A DNA stretch of 64,000 nt from Finegoldia magna ATCC 29328 (GTDB taxonomy: Bacteria > Bacillota > Clostridia > Tissierellales > Peptoniphilaceae). Positions 55,732 to 63,907 of this stretch are shown here, in pieces. Numbering within the stretch: position 1 is the stretch's first letter; each line of letters opens with the position of its first letter. Below the pieces are notes generated by a model. That model did not search any database. It worked only from the letters and a program-made list of their open reading frames with translations, and had not been told where the DNA came from. The stretch is from contig NC_010371.1 in NCBI RefSeq assembly GCF_000010185.1, positions 1 to 64,000 on the forward strand, read 5' to 3'. Both the position numbers and the translations under genes were made by a program.

Positions 55732-56106
55732 TTAACAAAAGGTAATCCGAAATCTGGCATGTTCTATAACATATTCTTCGCCATCTTCGTTTTCTTCAGT
55801 ATATCTTGTATCTACTTCGACAGGATTATTGTGATAAAACTCATTAAGTGCATGAACCCAATATTCCATAATAACTTCTTCATCTGGATCTTCTAACCAA
55901 TCACTTCTTTCGTATGTTTGAGTATAAACCGTATCATCATCTTCGCTCCAATTATCATCAGCAAAGTGGGATTCGCCATCTTCATTGATTTCAAGTCTAA
56001 CCGTTTCGTGTTCAGGTTCTCCATCACTATCAACCTCTCTAAACATGTCCAACAAATCTTGACCACTAACCTCTACCTCAAAATCTTTGTAAACATCTCT
56101 TGTCAT
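55732..56106 (-). CDS. Very acidic protein, 124 aa
   Basis: ATG 56106 preferred over an in-frame TTG two codons earlier since AAAGGAG is better spaced. About a third Asp plus Glu (DDNWSEDDDTVYTQ, TEENEDGEEY), little Lys: a DNA-mimic-like composition. Its upstream region ends at an IS-type hairpin (56149), so the promoter has been lost or replaced. Confidence 0.7.
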   Translation of the reverse strand: MTRDVYKDFEVEVSGQDLLDMFREVDSDGEPEHETVRLEINEDGESHFADDNWSEDDDTVYTQTYERSDWLEDPDEEVIMEYWVHALNEFYHNNPVEVDTRYTEENEDGEEYVIEHARFRITFC

Positions 56107-56148
56107 TTTCAATCTCCTTTATTTTTATAAATATCACGTCAAAAAATC

Positions 56149-56168
56149 CACTACCTTTAGGTAGCGGG
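56149..56168. mobile_element. IS-end-like hairpin scar
   Basis: CCACTACC / GGTAGCGG stem, related to the one at 36833. Lies where a cassette promoter would be expected for the gene at 55732. Confidence 0.45.
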
Positions 56169-56174
56169 CAGTTC

Positions 56175-56726
56175 CTAGTAATCTTCTAGTTCTTCTCGTA
56201 GTTCATAATCTTCTAGTAGTTTGCAATAAGCGTTTTCAAAATCTTCCTTCCAAGAATCGAGTGATTCTCTCGCAAACTCATCTACACCCTTGTCTATATC
56301 TTCATTTTCAGCATAAAATAAAAATTCTTTATAATCGTTGGCAAAGTCATTATAAAAATCCTCAATATCTTCATATTCATCTAATTCTTCTTTGTGTTCT
56401 TCTTCAAATTCTTTTCGTAATTCTTTTACATCTTCTTCACATGCATAATCTTCAAGTTCATCGTAAGTATAAACTTCACCTAACCATGGTTCGCCACCAT
56501 TTACTTTCCAATTAAATATAGCTTTATTTATATTATAGTAAGCATTTCCAAAATCACAAGATGGCATTGCATCGATATCGCCAGTCTCGATATCAACATA
56601 TATTGTGTAATCAATACTAGCAGTCGCCTGTAAATATAAATATAAATCTTCGAGACCTTCATCGTATGGCTTACCATTAACTGTGTATTCTTTTATTTTT
56701 TCGTATGGTTTTAGTTCGTTTGTCAT
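56175..56726 (-). CDS. Very acidic protein, 183 aa
   Basis: Beta-rich first half with IDYTIYVDIETGDIDAMPSC and GGEPWLGEVYTYDELEDYA; second half is an acidic helix of Glu/Asp/Tyr. Composition again suits a nucleic-acid mimic. No cassette promoter. Unknown function. Confidence 0.7.
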   Translation of the reverse strand: MTNELKPYEKIKEYTVNGKPYDEGLEDLYLYLQATASIDYTIYVDIETGDIDAMPSCDFGNAYYNINKAIFNWKVNGGEPWLGEVYTYDELEDYACEEDVKELRKEFEEEHKEELDEYEDIEDFYNDFANDYKEFLFYAENEDIDKGVDEFARESLDSWKEDFENAYCKLLEDYELREELEDY

Positions 56727-56744
56727 TTTAAAATTCCCCCTTGA

Positions 56745-56953
56745 CTACAATTCTTCGTATATTAGATAACCTTTATAATCATCTATCACTTCTATAAAAC
56801 CTATTAAAGCCTCTTTATCAAATATTTCTTCATTTGAAAGATTATCCCACAATGTCTTTTCTATCCAATTTTCTTGAATCATTTTGAAATCATCATAGAA
56901 AACATCAAGCAAGTCTTAAATAATTGATTTTTGTATAGCATTTTTTCTCCTTT
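56745..56953 (-). pseudogene. Internally deleted relative of the gene at 53810
   Basis: 56745-56915 encodes LLDVFYDDFKMIQENWIEK and following residues, like the end of the protein at 53810 (LLDSFYDDFKWIQDDWISK). At the 5' side a start ATGCTATAC with AAAGGAGAAAAA survives (56953), but its frame does not join: the middle has been deleted with a frameshift. Confidence 0.7.
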
Positions 56954-56960
56954 TGTTATT

Positions 56961-57068
56961 TCAATAATGCCAATATGTTTTTTTTGTCTTTTCGTCTATT
57001 ATATTTTCATAGAATACATAACTTTTTGCAGAAGCATTTTCGTATATTACTTTGCCTTCTTTTTTCAC
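56961..57068 (-). CDS. Possible 35-residue peptide
   Basis: GTG 57068, four bases after the preceding stop: VKKEGKVIYENASAKSYVFY and 15 more residues. A weak call: no clear ribosome site, but it is coupled closely to the upstream gene. Confidence 0.3.
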   Translation of the reverse strand: MKKEGKVIYENASAKSYVFYENIIDEKTKKTYWHY

Positions 57069-57071
57069 TTA

Positions 57072-57467
57072 TTATTTTTCTTGTTGATATTCAACAAATT
57101 CATATAATTTGTAATATATATAATCGATATTATAAAATCTGTCTTTTTGAATATCTTTATGTTTTCCACTAGATTCATCATCATAGGCTATATAAGTTAC
57201 TTGATGATTTCCTATTTTATTATCACCGATATAAGTTTTTACTGTTGTGTTGTATTCGTTGAAAAACTCTTTACCGTCAAAAATTATTTCTTTTTTAATC
57301 AGTATGTTTATTTTTCTTTTGATATTTTTGTTATCTTTATAAAAAACGTCATATTCTACAGTATATTCAACATTAGGGTATTCTGGAATAAAGTTGATAA
57401 AGTATTTGATACTTTCTATTATGTTGCTGTCTGCGATTTCATAAACTTTTTTTATATGTTTTATCAT
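57072..57467 (-). CDS. Unknown protein, 131 aa
   Basis: Lys/Ile/Tyr-rich with alternating strands (VEYTVEYDVFYKD, NIKRKINILIKKEI). ATG 57467 after AAAAGGAAAAAAAC. The cassette promoter upstream is separated from it by an IS scar, so expression is uncertain. Unknown function. Confidence 0.62.
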   Translation of the reverse strand: MIKHIKKVYEIADSNIIESIKYFINFIPEYPNVEYTVEYDVFYKDNKNIKRKINILIKKEIIFDGKEFFNEYNTTVKTYIGDNKIGNHQVTYIAYDDESSGKHKDIQKDRFYNIDYIYYKLYEFVEYQQEK

Positions 57468-57530
57468 GTTTTTTTCCTTTTCTTATAATCTTATTTTTTA
57501 CTTATTATTTTTATTTATTATTTTTAAAAA

Positions 57531-57562
57531 TCCCCACGACTTTAGTCGAGGGGTAGTTGACA
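57531..57562. mobile_element. IS605-type end scar between promoter and gene
   Basis: CCCCACGACT / AGTCGAGGGG hairpin and GTAGTTGAC. It follows directly on AAAGGAGAGTG of a cassette ribosome site whose start codon has gone. Confidence 0.6.
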
Positions 57563-57588
57563 CTCTCCTTTATCATTGCTATGTATGT

Positions 57589-57643
57589 AATATAGCAACA
57601 AGTAACAACACCACAAATAATTAATACACCCAGAATATGTACC
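57589..57643 (-). promoter_or_regulatory. Orphan cassette promoter
   Basis: GGTACA, 43 bp, TATATTACATACATAGC and a ribosome site, but the original gene is lost at the scar 57531. Might now drive 57072 with a long leader. Confidence 0.65.
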
Positions 57644-57682
57644 CACATAAAAGCCCCTGCCAGATAATAGCAGGGGAGAGAA

Positions 57683-58675
57683 CTAACAATATACTGACAT
57701 TATATGACTTTTTATATTCATTGCGATTACAAATGCTAAATTGATTGGAACTGCATTTCCTATCATCTTATATCCATCATTCACATCTTTATAGTAGAAA
57801 ATAAAATCATCGGGAAATCCCTGAATTCTAGCACATTCTCTTACTGTCAATCTTCTATACAGTTTTTCCTTACCTGGTACAAATATATGTTTATCCTTAC
57901 TAATTTTAAGCATTTTAGGGGCTTGTGGGTGCAATTGACATTGTCTTCCAGAAGCTTGAATTGTAAAGGCCGGCTCATTCCACGACCTAACACGATTTCT
58001 ACTCATAAATATAGGGGAATAAGAACCAGTAAAGTATTCGTGATTTGTAACCTTACAATTATCACCATTAGTCTTGTTTCTATTCAAAGAAGGTATTGCT
58101 GTATCTTTCAAATCATATATAGCATCTTTCAGGGTAGGCTTATAATTGAATTTTTTTGGAGGATTATCAAAACATATGTTTAAATCTTTTCTGAAGCCAA
58201 CATAAAAAATTCTTTTTCTATCTTGAGCAACACCATAATCAGAAGCGTTTAATAAGTGTATAAAAACATCATATCCAGCTTTGTTAAATTGTGAAATTAT
58301 ACTTTGAACAGCTTTATTATGTCTTTTTGCCATCATTCCTTTTACATTTTCCGCAAGAAAAAATTTAGGACTTTTATCTCGTAAAATCCTTATATATTCA
58401 TAAAACAACTGCCCTCTTGGATCCTCTATCCCTTTTAGAGAACCGGCTTCACTCCAAGACTGACAAGGAGGGCCGCCTATTAAACCGTCACAATCTGGAA
58501 GTTCATTAGACCTCACATTAGTTATATCATCTTTAATCAGCCTTGTTTCATAATTCTTTTCATAGGTTTCCCATATTCTTTTGTCATATTCATTAGCCAC
58601 TAAAACATTAAATCCCGCTTTAATAAAGCCTAAATCTAATCCACCAGCACCAGAAAATAAACTTATAAGATCCAT
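57683..58675 (-). CDS. C5-cytosine DNA methyltransferase, HaeIII-like, orphan
   Basis: 330 residues with all ten motifs: [15 protein letters not shown] (SAM site), GGPPCQSWS with catalytic Cys71, [29 protein letters not shown] and GNAVP. The target-recognition part ([32 protein letters not shown]) is strikingly like M.HaeIII, so GGCC is the predicted site. No endonuclease gene is nearby. An orphan methyltransferase can protect the plasmid from host enzymes of that specificity. Promoter 58720-58774 (GTTACA for GGTACA). Confidence 0.93.
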   Translation of the reverse strand: MDLISLFSGAGGLDLGFIKAGFNVLVANEYDKRIWETYEKNYETRLIKDDITNVRSNELPDCDGLIGGPPCQSWSEAGSLKGIEDPRGQLFYEYIRILRDKSPKFFLAENVKGMMAKRHNKAVQSIISQFNKAGYDVFIHLLNASDYGVAQDRKRIFYVGFRKDLNICFDNPPKKFNYKPTLKDAIYDLKDTAIPSLNRNKTNGDNCKVTNHEYFTGSYSPIFMSRNRVRSWNEPAFTIQASGRQCQLHPQAPKMLKISKDKHIFVPGKEKLYRRLTVRECARIQGFPDDFIFYYKDVNDGYKMIGNAVPINLAFVIAMNIKSHIMSVYC

Positions 58676-58785
58676 TTAATCCCTTTCTTATTATTCTCCT
58701 TTGTTTCTTTGTTATATGTAATATATCAACAAGTGACAACACCACAAATAAGTAACCAACCTAGAACATGTAACAAAACCCCATG

Positions 58786-59232
58786 TTATGGGGCAGGGGA
58801 ATAATCAATTCTTAAGGCAATTAAGATTTGTTTTTTTTGCTCAATCAACTTAGCTAATTTATCATATTCAGATTTGTTAGATACGTCAGAGCAATTTGAA
58901 TTCATATTCATTGCTTTGTCTATTTTTTGAGATACTTCATCTAACATTGAAGCAAGCATAAACCCATCTTTATTAAACTTTACGCCTAAGATATCATCAC
59001 GTTTTAACAAATAAGCATCTTCTTCGGATTCAGAATATATAAATTCCGAATTTTGATTATCTACAATGTTTTGATTTCTATTGCAAATCATCTTAAGATC
59101 TCTATAATTAAGTTTTAGATAAATTCCATTAAGATTTGTTTTAAGTTTTACTAAACAGTTAAAATGGATTAGATCAGCTTTATAATTGATTATGTTAAAA
59201 TTTTCCGAAATTAATTTCTTTGTATCTTCCAT
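58786..59232 (-). CDS. Unknown protein, 148 aa
   Basis: Beta-rich first half (LIHFNCLVKLKTNLNGIYLK), helical second half, tail SPAP. Ends inside the region upstream of the methyltransferase promoter. No cassette promoter seen; preceded 18 bp by dut, so the two are probably co-transcribed. Confidence 0.7.
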   Translation of the reverse strand: MEDTKKLISENFNIINYKADLIHFNCLVKLKTNLNGIYLKLNYRDLKMICNRNQNIVDNQNSEFIYSESEEDAYLLKRDDILGVKFNKDGFMLASMLDEVSQKIDKAMNMNSNCSDVSNKSEYDKLAKLIEQKKQILIALRIDYSPAP

Positions 59233-59250
59233 AATATTCCTCCTATATTC

Positions 59251-59679
59251 CTATCTATTTGTGCTTCCAAATCCACCAGCACCTCTTTCAGTTTCGCTTA
59301 GTTCGTTTAATGTATCTACTTTTTGCAAATCAACTGAAGTATATGGTACTATAATCATTTGTGCGACATACTCACCGTCTTCGATAGCGATATTTTCATT
59401 ACCATAGTTAAAGAATTTAAGCTTAATCGCACCACGATAGTCAGAATCGATAATCCCTACGGTATTTTGTAGTGCTAAATGTTTTTTAGTTCCAATAGAT
59501 GAACGGGGAACGACCATTCCGAAGCAACCTTGTGGTATTTCTACGTGAATTTTCGTATTGATATCTACATATTCTTTAGCCTTTACTGTTGTTTTTTCGT
59601 CTAAACAGGCTGGAAGATCAATTCCTGCACTGTCCTTTGTTCCTACTTTTAAGTTGTGTTTTTCTGTGAAATATTTCAT
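59251..59679 (-). CDS. dut: dUTPase
   Basis: 142 residues with all five trimeric dUTPase motifs: DSAGIDLPA, PRSSIGTK, NTVGIIDSDYRG, DGEYVAQMIIVP and RGAGGFGSTNR. Lowers dUTP to keep uracil out of new DNA; common on phages and large plasmids. Start has ATAGGAGAATAAATT. Confidence 0.93.
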   Translation of the reverse strand: MKYFTEKHNLKVGTKDSAGIDLPACLDEKTTVKAKEYVDINTKIHVEIPQGCFGMVVPRSSIGTKKHLALQNTVGIIDSDYRGAIKLKFFNYGNENIAIEDGEYVAQMIIVPYTSVDLQKVDTLNELSETERGAGGFGSTNR

Positions 59680-59690
59680 AATTTATTCTC

Positions 59691-60293
59691 CTATTTTTGT
59701 TTCAAATTTTTATCTAACATTTCAAAAATATGTTCGAATATTTTGACAATGTCGTCTATTTCGTCTGTCGTACTGTGATAACTCATAAAGTGTTGTCCTA
59801 AGCGGTTAATACCTATTTGAAGGTAATTATCATCATCTAAAGATAGTATTTTTGTTGTTACGTTGTCTTTTTCAATAGAATTTATAACTAATTTATCGTC
59901 TTTTTCAGAAAATGCGTTCATTAGACTTTCGACTATATTGATTAGGTCTGAAGCGTGTTCGGGAGTTATGCACACATCACAATTTGATGATAATTCTATC
60001 AGTTCCATAATGTCATATTCGTCACGATTGTTATAAACTTTATTATATTCTTTAAAATAAACATTATACTCAGGCAAATTGCTATAGTCATTATAATCTG
60101 ACATTATGTTTATAAAATTAAAATAGGTTTTAAGTTTATCTTTATCGTAATTTTTTGAATTGATGACAATTGGGAAAAATGATATATCATCTAAAAATTC
60201 ATTGTCTGTGAAACCTAAAATGCAGTCATTATAAGAGAAGATAGAAATATTATCTATTTTCTCTATATTTAGATTTGTTTTTTCTAATTTCAT
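59691..60293 (-). CDS. Unknown acidic protein, 200 aa
   Basis: Alternating beta strands then helices; many Asn and Asp. Stop lies 11 bp before dut. No recognised motif. Starts the run of non-cassette genes up to 62.3 kb. Confidence 0.7.
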   Translation of the reverse strand: MKLEKTNLNIEKIDNISIFSYNDCILGFTDNEFLDDISFFPIVINSKNYDKDKLKTYFNFINIMSDYNDYSNLPEYNVYFKEYNKVYNNRDEYDIMELIELSSNCDVCITPEHASDLINIVESLMNAFSEKDDKLVINSIEKDNVTTKILSLDDDNYLQIGINRLGQHFMSYHSTTDEIDDIVKIFEHIFEMLDKNLKQK

Positions 60294-60311
60294 AAAATTT
60301 TTACCTTTCTT

Positions 60312-60554
60312 TTAGTTTTTCCAATTTTTTAATTTTTTATCGAGTTTTTCTTGATATTCTTTACTTACATTACCGAATAAATTCGACACATCAAGAGTTT
60401 TAAAATTTGACTTTTGATAAAATTCACTTTGATTAATGTTAATTTTAGAAGTATTTTTAGAGTTCAAAACAATTTTAATACTTGTAAATGAAAGTATTAT
60501 GCTGATCACAGACATTATTATTGTCAATGTAGTTATAAAATGTTTTGTTTTCAT
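60312..60554 (-). CDS. Small single-pass membrane protein, 80 aa
   Basis: One membrane segment at about 7-30 (ITTLTIIMSVISIILSF), then an outside-type charged segment. No lipobox. In a cluster with the membrane proteins at 60590, 61436, 61643 and 62343. Confidence 0.65.
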   Translation of the reverse strand: MKTKHFITTLTIIMSVISIILSFTSIKIVLNSKNTSKININQSEFYQKSNFKTLDVSNLFGNVSKEYQEKLDKKLKNWKN

Positions 60555-60589
60555 TTACTTTCCTTTCTTTTATTTTTTTAAAATTTCTA

Positions 60590-61384
60590 TTATTCCCAAC
60601 TAATTACAATCCATTGATTTTCTGTATTGTTGATGTTCTTTATTAACTTTTGCGATATCTCAAAATTATTTTTTAAATCGTCTTGCAAAATTTTTATTAA
60701 GGTATTTGCCTTAATAGGGTTATTTTTTAATGATTTTTCGAACCTTTTTTTATTTTTCTTGTAATAATTGTCTTTTTCTAATTCTTTTAATTGTTCGGTT
60801 TGGATATTTAAAGTAACATATCCTTTATTATTTACAGGTATCAATAATATTTCATTTGAATCACTATGTTTTGTCGCAATGTCTATCATATTTTGCAAAA
60901 ATTCTTGTTGAAAACTATTTATAGATTTTTTGTTTGGTTTTTCAAGTTTAAACGTTTGAATTTCTTGCGTGTTTCCTCCTATTTGATCTAATATTTCTGG
61001 ATGTGAATTTTTCAAATATATACAGTAGCCTGTCAAAAGAATCAACATCACCAAAGTTAGTCCAAATATACTCCATGTTCTATACCAATCGATAGTAGAT
61101 TTTATATATTCAAACAATTGTAATAATGTAATGCCTAAACTAATTATTATTACACAAATAAAAAGAATTATTGTTATAATATCCATTGTTTTTGCTATTC
61201 CTAATAGACATGTTACAAACATGATGATACTATCAATTAAAAGAATAGGATAAAACATATCTAGCCATGGTTGAATTGCCTTTCTAGTTGAATAGTCTAT
61301 ATTATCTGTTAAATTCAAACATAATAACCATAATACAACAAAACACACAATACTTATTAAATTTATTTTAATTACCGTCTCCAT
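60590..61384 (-). CDS. Membrane protein with shared C-terminal domain, 264 aa
   Basis: Four to five membrane segments in the first 125 residues, then a soluble domain starting FQQEFLQNMIDIA, with NNKGYVTLNIQT, KSLKNNPIKANTLIKIL and final NQWIVISW. The same domain follows two membrane segments in the protein at 61643. Unknown family; perhaps a membrane-linked exclusion or defence factor (speculative). Confidence 0.72.
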   Translation of the reverse strand: METVIKINLISIVCFVVLWLLCLNLTDNIDYSTRKAIQPWLDMFYPILLIDSIIMFVTCLLGIAKTMDIITIILFICVIIISLGITLLQLFEYIKSTIDWYRTWSIFGLTLVMLILLTGYCIYLKNSHPEILDQIGGNTQEIQTFKLEKPNKKSINSFQQEFLQNMIDIATKHSDSNEILLIPVNNKGYVTLNIQTEQLKELEKDNYYKKNKKRFEKSLKNNPIKANTLIKILQDDLKNNFEISQKLIKNINNTENQWIVISWE

Positions 61385-61435
61385 TATTCCTATCCTTCAA
61401 ATCTCTTTTTCTTATTAGTCTTTCCATTTTATTTC

Positions 61436-61642
61436 TTAATCCAAAACACTTAGTGTACATATAACACCAAAAATTGCCAATAATGCTAAAAGTACGACTA
61501 TTGTTGCTTCTAGCCTATTATCTATAGATTCTACAGAATTTTCGTATTTTACAGTTACATAAATCGACAATGATGTTGTTATAAACGCAATAAAAGTTGT
61601 TATAGTTTGAATAACAAATACAAACATTATCTTTGTACTCAC
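61436..61642 (-). CDS. Two-pass membrane protein, 68 aa
   Basis: Nearly all hydrophobic: segments at about 4-28 and 42-66. Starts one base after the upstream stop and is clearly co-transcribed. Unknown function. Confidence 0.65.
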   Translation of the reverse strand: MSTKIMFVFVIQTITTFIAFITTSLSIYVTVKYENSVESIDNRLEATIVVLLALLAIFGVICTLSVLD

Positions 61643-62215
61643 TTACTTCCAACTAATAACAATCCATTGATTTTCTACACCATTGGATTCTTTTATTGTT
61701 TCTTGTGTTACCGCAAAATCATCGTTTAAGTCGTTTTTTAATATCTTTATTAACGTTTCTGTTTTAATAGGGTTATTTTTTAATGATTTTTTAAATTTTT
61801 CTTTATTCCTTTTAAAATAGTGATTTGTTTCTAATTCTTCAAATTGATTAGTTTGAATATCTAAACTGATATACCCTTTGTTGTTTAGTGGCATTAATGT
61901 TATTTGTTTCGACTTATTATTTTTCATTTTAACATCTATGATGTTTTGCAAAAATTCTTGTTGAAATTTTGTTATATATTTTTCATCGGCTCTTTCGATC
62001 TCAAAATGTTGATTAAACTTTTTAGCGTTTTGTTGTTCTCTACTATCATCCCAACATTTTGCATCATATATTATGCCAATTACTAGCAATATTACAACAA
62101 ATATTCTAAGTACATGATAATTGTAATTTCCTTGAATCCAACGTTTCAGATCATATCCGAGAATTATTACTAATAGTATCCAAAGAGCTATCATAATAAT
62201 TTGATATTTTCCCAT
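61643..62215 (-). CDS. Membrane protein with shared C-terminal domain, 190 aa
   Basis: Two N-terminal membrane segments, then FQQEFLQNIIDVK, NNKGYISLDIQT, KSLKNNPIKTETLIKIL and NQWIVISW, about 60 percent identical to the domain at 60590. Different membrane parts on the same soluble domain suggest partners or a duplicated receptor/effector pair. Confidence 0.72.
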   Translation of the reverse strand: MGKYQIIMIALWILLVIILGYDLKRWIQGNYNYHVLRIFVVILLVIGIIYDAKCWDDSREQQNAKKFNQHFEIERADEKYITKFQQEFLQNIIDVKMKNNKSKQITLMPLNNKGYISLDIQTNQFEELETNHYFKRNKEKFKKSLKNNPIKTETLIKILKNDLNDDFAVTQETIKESNGVENQWIVISWK

Positions 62216-62342
62216 TATTTATTTTCCTTTCTTTTTTTAATATTGAGTTATAATATTCAAATTTGTTATACCCACATAACAGGTTGCCCATAAAAATACA
62301 AAAAGTCACTTGTGATTAACCCACAAGTGACAAATGACTTTT

Positions 62343-62537
62343 TTAAGCTAAAAAATCTACAACGTATAAATCTAAAAACCCGAACAAATACCCGATACCC
62401 GCCCATAACAGTATTAGTTTACGATATTTTTTGTTGTTAGTTCTATAATATTTCACATGCAAAAAAGCTTCCAACAGTATTATCGGAATGAATTCGCCTA
62501 ATAGTATTATTGTTAACAAACGCTCATTATTCGACAT
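62343..62537 (-). CDS. Two-pass membrane protein, 64 aa
   Basis: Segments at about 7-27 and 42-62 with a basic loop YYRTNNKKYRK between. Starts 15 bp after the next gene's stop. Unknown. Confidence 0.62.
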   Translation of the reverse strand: MSNNERLLTIILLGEFIPIILLEAFLHVKYYRTNNKKYRKLILLWAGIGYLFGFLDLYVVDFLA

Positions 62538-62552
62538 CAGTTTCTCCTTAAT

Positions 62553-62789
62553 TTAGTGCCAACGACTGAACACGATCTTTTCTCTTCGATACACAGATGA
62601 ATTAGCTATAGGTTGGTCTGGTTCTGCTGCAAAATTGTTTTGCAATAAAGTACACAAGTTTTCTTTTAACTCTTCATCAGACATTTCAGAAGCTTTTTTT
62701 AATCTGTTTTTATTTTTGAACAAAATATTTTGATTATTTGTAAAAACCTCTCTGTTATCTTTATCGTACCAAACTGGGAATAAAATCAT
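62553..62789 (-). CDS. Unknown cassette protein, 78 aa
   Basis: Basic N-terminal half, helical EMSDEELKENLCTLLQNNF, ending in a short Trp-His tail. ATG 62789 behind AAAGGAGAGATAAAT. Promoter 62821-62876 has TATTCT in place of TATATT and a 44-bp gap. Confidence 0.65.
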   Translation of the reverse strand: MILFPVWYDKDNREVFTNNQNILFKNKNRLKKASEMSDEELKENLCTLLQNNFAAEPDQPIANSSVYRREKIVFSRWH

Positions 62790-62918
62790 ATTTATCTCTC
62801 CTTTAATTAATTATATATGTAGAATATCAGGAACAGGGCAGTGGTCAATAAATTAACAATCCTACTACAATGTACCAAACAGACACAAAAATAGGGGAGA
62901 CCAAGCTCCCCTTAAATG

Positions 62919-63455
62919 TTATCTAATTCTTAATGATTCACTATATTCTAATTGAACACCGTCAATTATCAACCCTTGATTAGCAATATCGTCATATAGT
63001 TTTTGTTTGTCAGGTTTAGGCGGTTGAGGTATCAGATACTCATCAGATAGTTTTGCTTCATCTTCAATAACAACCTTGCCTTTTCCTTTAGCTAGTGTAA
63101 ATGTATATAATGCTGTTTTAAGTTTTTTCTTGTCACAAAGATTAAACAATGTTGACAAAGCCGATTTCAAAAAACTTATAGAATTATTAAAGCTATCTTT
63201 TCTTGCTTTAAGCCTTTTAATTTCTTCATCAATCTCTTTGACATTGTTTTCTAAATGTTTTATATAACCAGCTGTATTATTCGCTTTTTCTTCTAAAGAT
63301 TCGGTAGAGTCTCTAAACTTTTCAAGCAATAATTCACGCTCTAATTTAATCCTGTGTTCATCCATTTCTGTTTCAGGAACCATTTGATTAAGCTCTGCTA
63401 ATCTCTCAATAATTTGGTTAAGTTGAACGTTTTGTTCGTATAATGTGTTTTCCAT
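62919..63455 (-). CDS. Siphovirus Gp157-like protein
   Basis: 178 residues from MENTLYEQNV at 63455. Long coiled coil (about 5-110), then KLKTALYTFTLAKGKGKVVI, and at the end PKPDKQKLYDDI and GVQLEYSESLRIR, the order typical of Gp157 proteins. Found in phages and plasmids near recombination genes and SSB; no enzyme activity known. Promoter 63486-63540. Confidence 0.85.
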   Translation of the reverse strand: MENTLYEQNVQLNQIIERLAELNQMVPETEMDEHRIKLERELLLEKFRDSTESLEEKANNTAGYIKHLENNVKEIDEEIKRLKARKDSFNNSISFLKSALSTLFNLCDKKKLKTALYTFTLAKGKGKVVIEDEAKLSDEYLIPQPPKPDKQKLYDDIANQGLIIDGVQLEYSESLRIR

Positions 63456-63634
63456 AATTTTCTCCTTTGTTTTTCTTATGTATGTAATATATCGACAAAT
63501 GACAAGACCACAAATAATTAGCACACCTATGACATGTACCAATATATAAATAAAAGCCCCCACAAAGATTAATTGTGGGGGAGTGTTTCTAAGGAAATAT
63601 TGACTAATTTATATATTTTTTATTTTTGGGCTGA

Positions 63635-63898
63635 TTAAGTTTTAGGAATAATTCTCATATTCCACGATTTTCTTCCCGTGATTTCCTCTGCTCTTTTCTC
63701 GGCTTTCATTACAATATCAAACTCTTCGCAAATTAGTCTATTAAATGGATCCCCATTTTTTATTTCTTCTTCTGTCATTTCTTTGTTGTATTGTTCGTAT
63801 TTTCTATCCCACTCATCCTCATAAGCTTTTTGGCAGTCTTTTATAGTTTTTGCTTTTTTCAAAGCACATCTGTATTTGTTACTCATCCTGTATCCCAT
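63635..63898 (-). CDS. Small charged protein, 87 aa
   Basis: ATG 63898 (MGYRMSNKY) after AAAGGAGTGTATATT. Helical, highly charged (DEWDRKYEQYNKEMTEEEI), basic end. Only the start of its promoter region is in the window. Unknown function. Confidence 0.66.
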   Translation of the reverse strand: MGYRMSNKYRCALKKAKTIKDCQKAYEDEWDRKYEQYNKEMTEEEIKNGDPFNRLICEEFDIVMKAEKRAEEITGRKSWNMRIIPKT

Positions 63899-63907
63899 AA
63901 TATACAC

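Noticed and set aside
51388-63455. Prophage
   Set aside because: Gp157-like, dUTPase and a possible Gp2.5-like gene occur, but no terminase, capsid, tail or lysis gene is present, while rep and relaxase are.
9496-63540. Integron-like gene-cassette array with attC sites
   Set aside because: The conserved element lies upstream of each gene, carries -10 and ribosome sites, and no integrase or attC-type core was seen.
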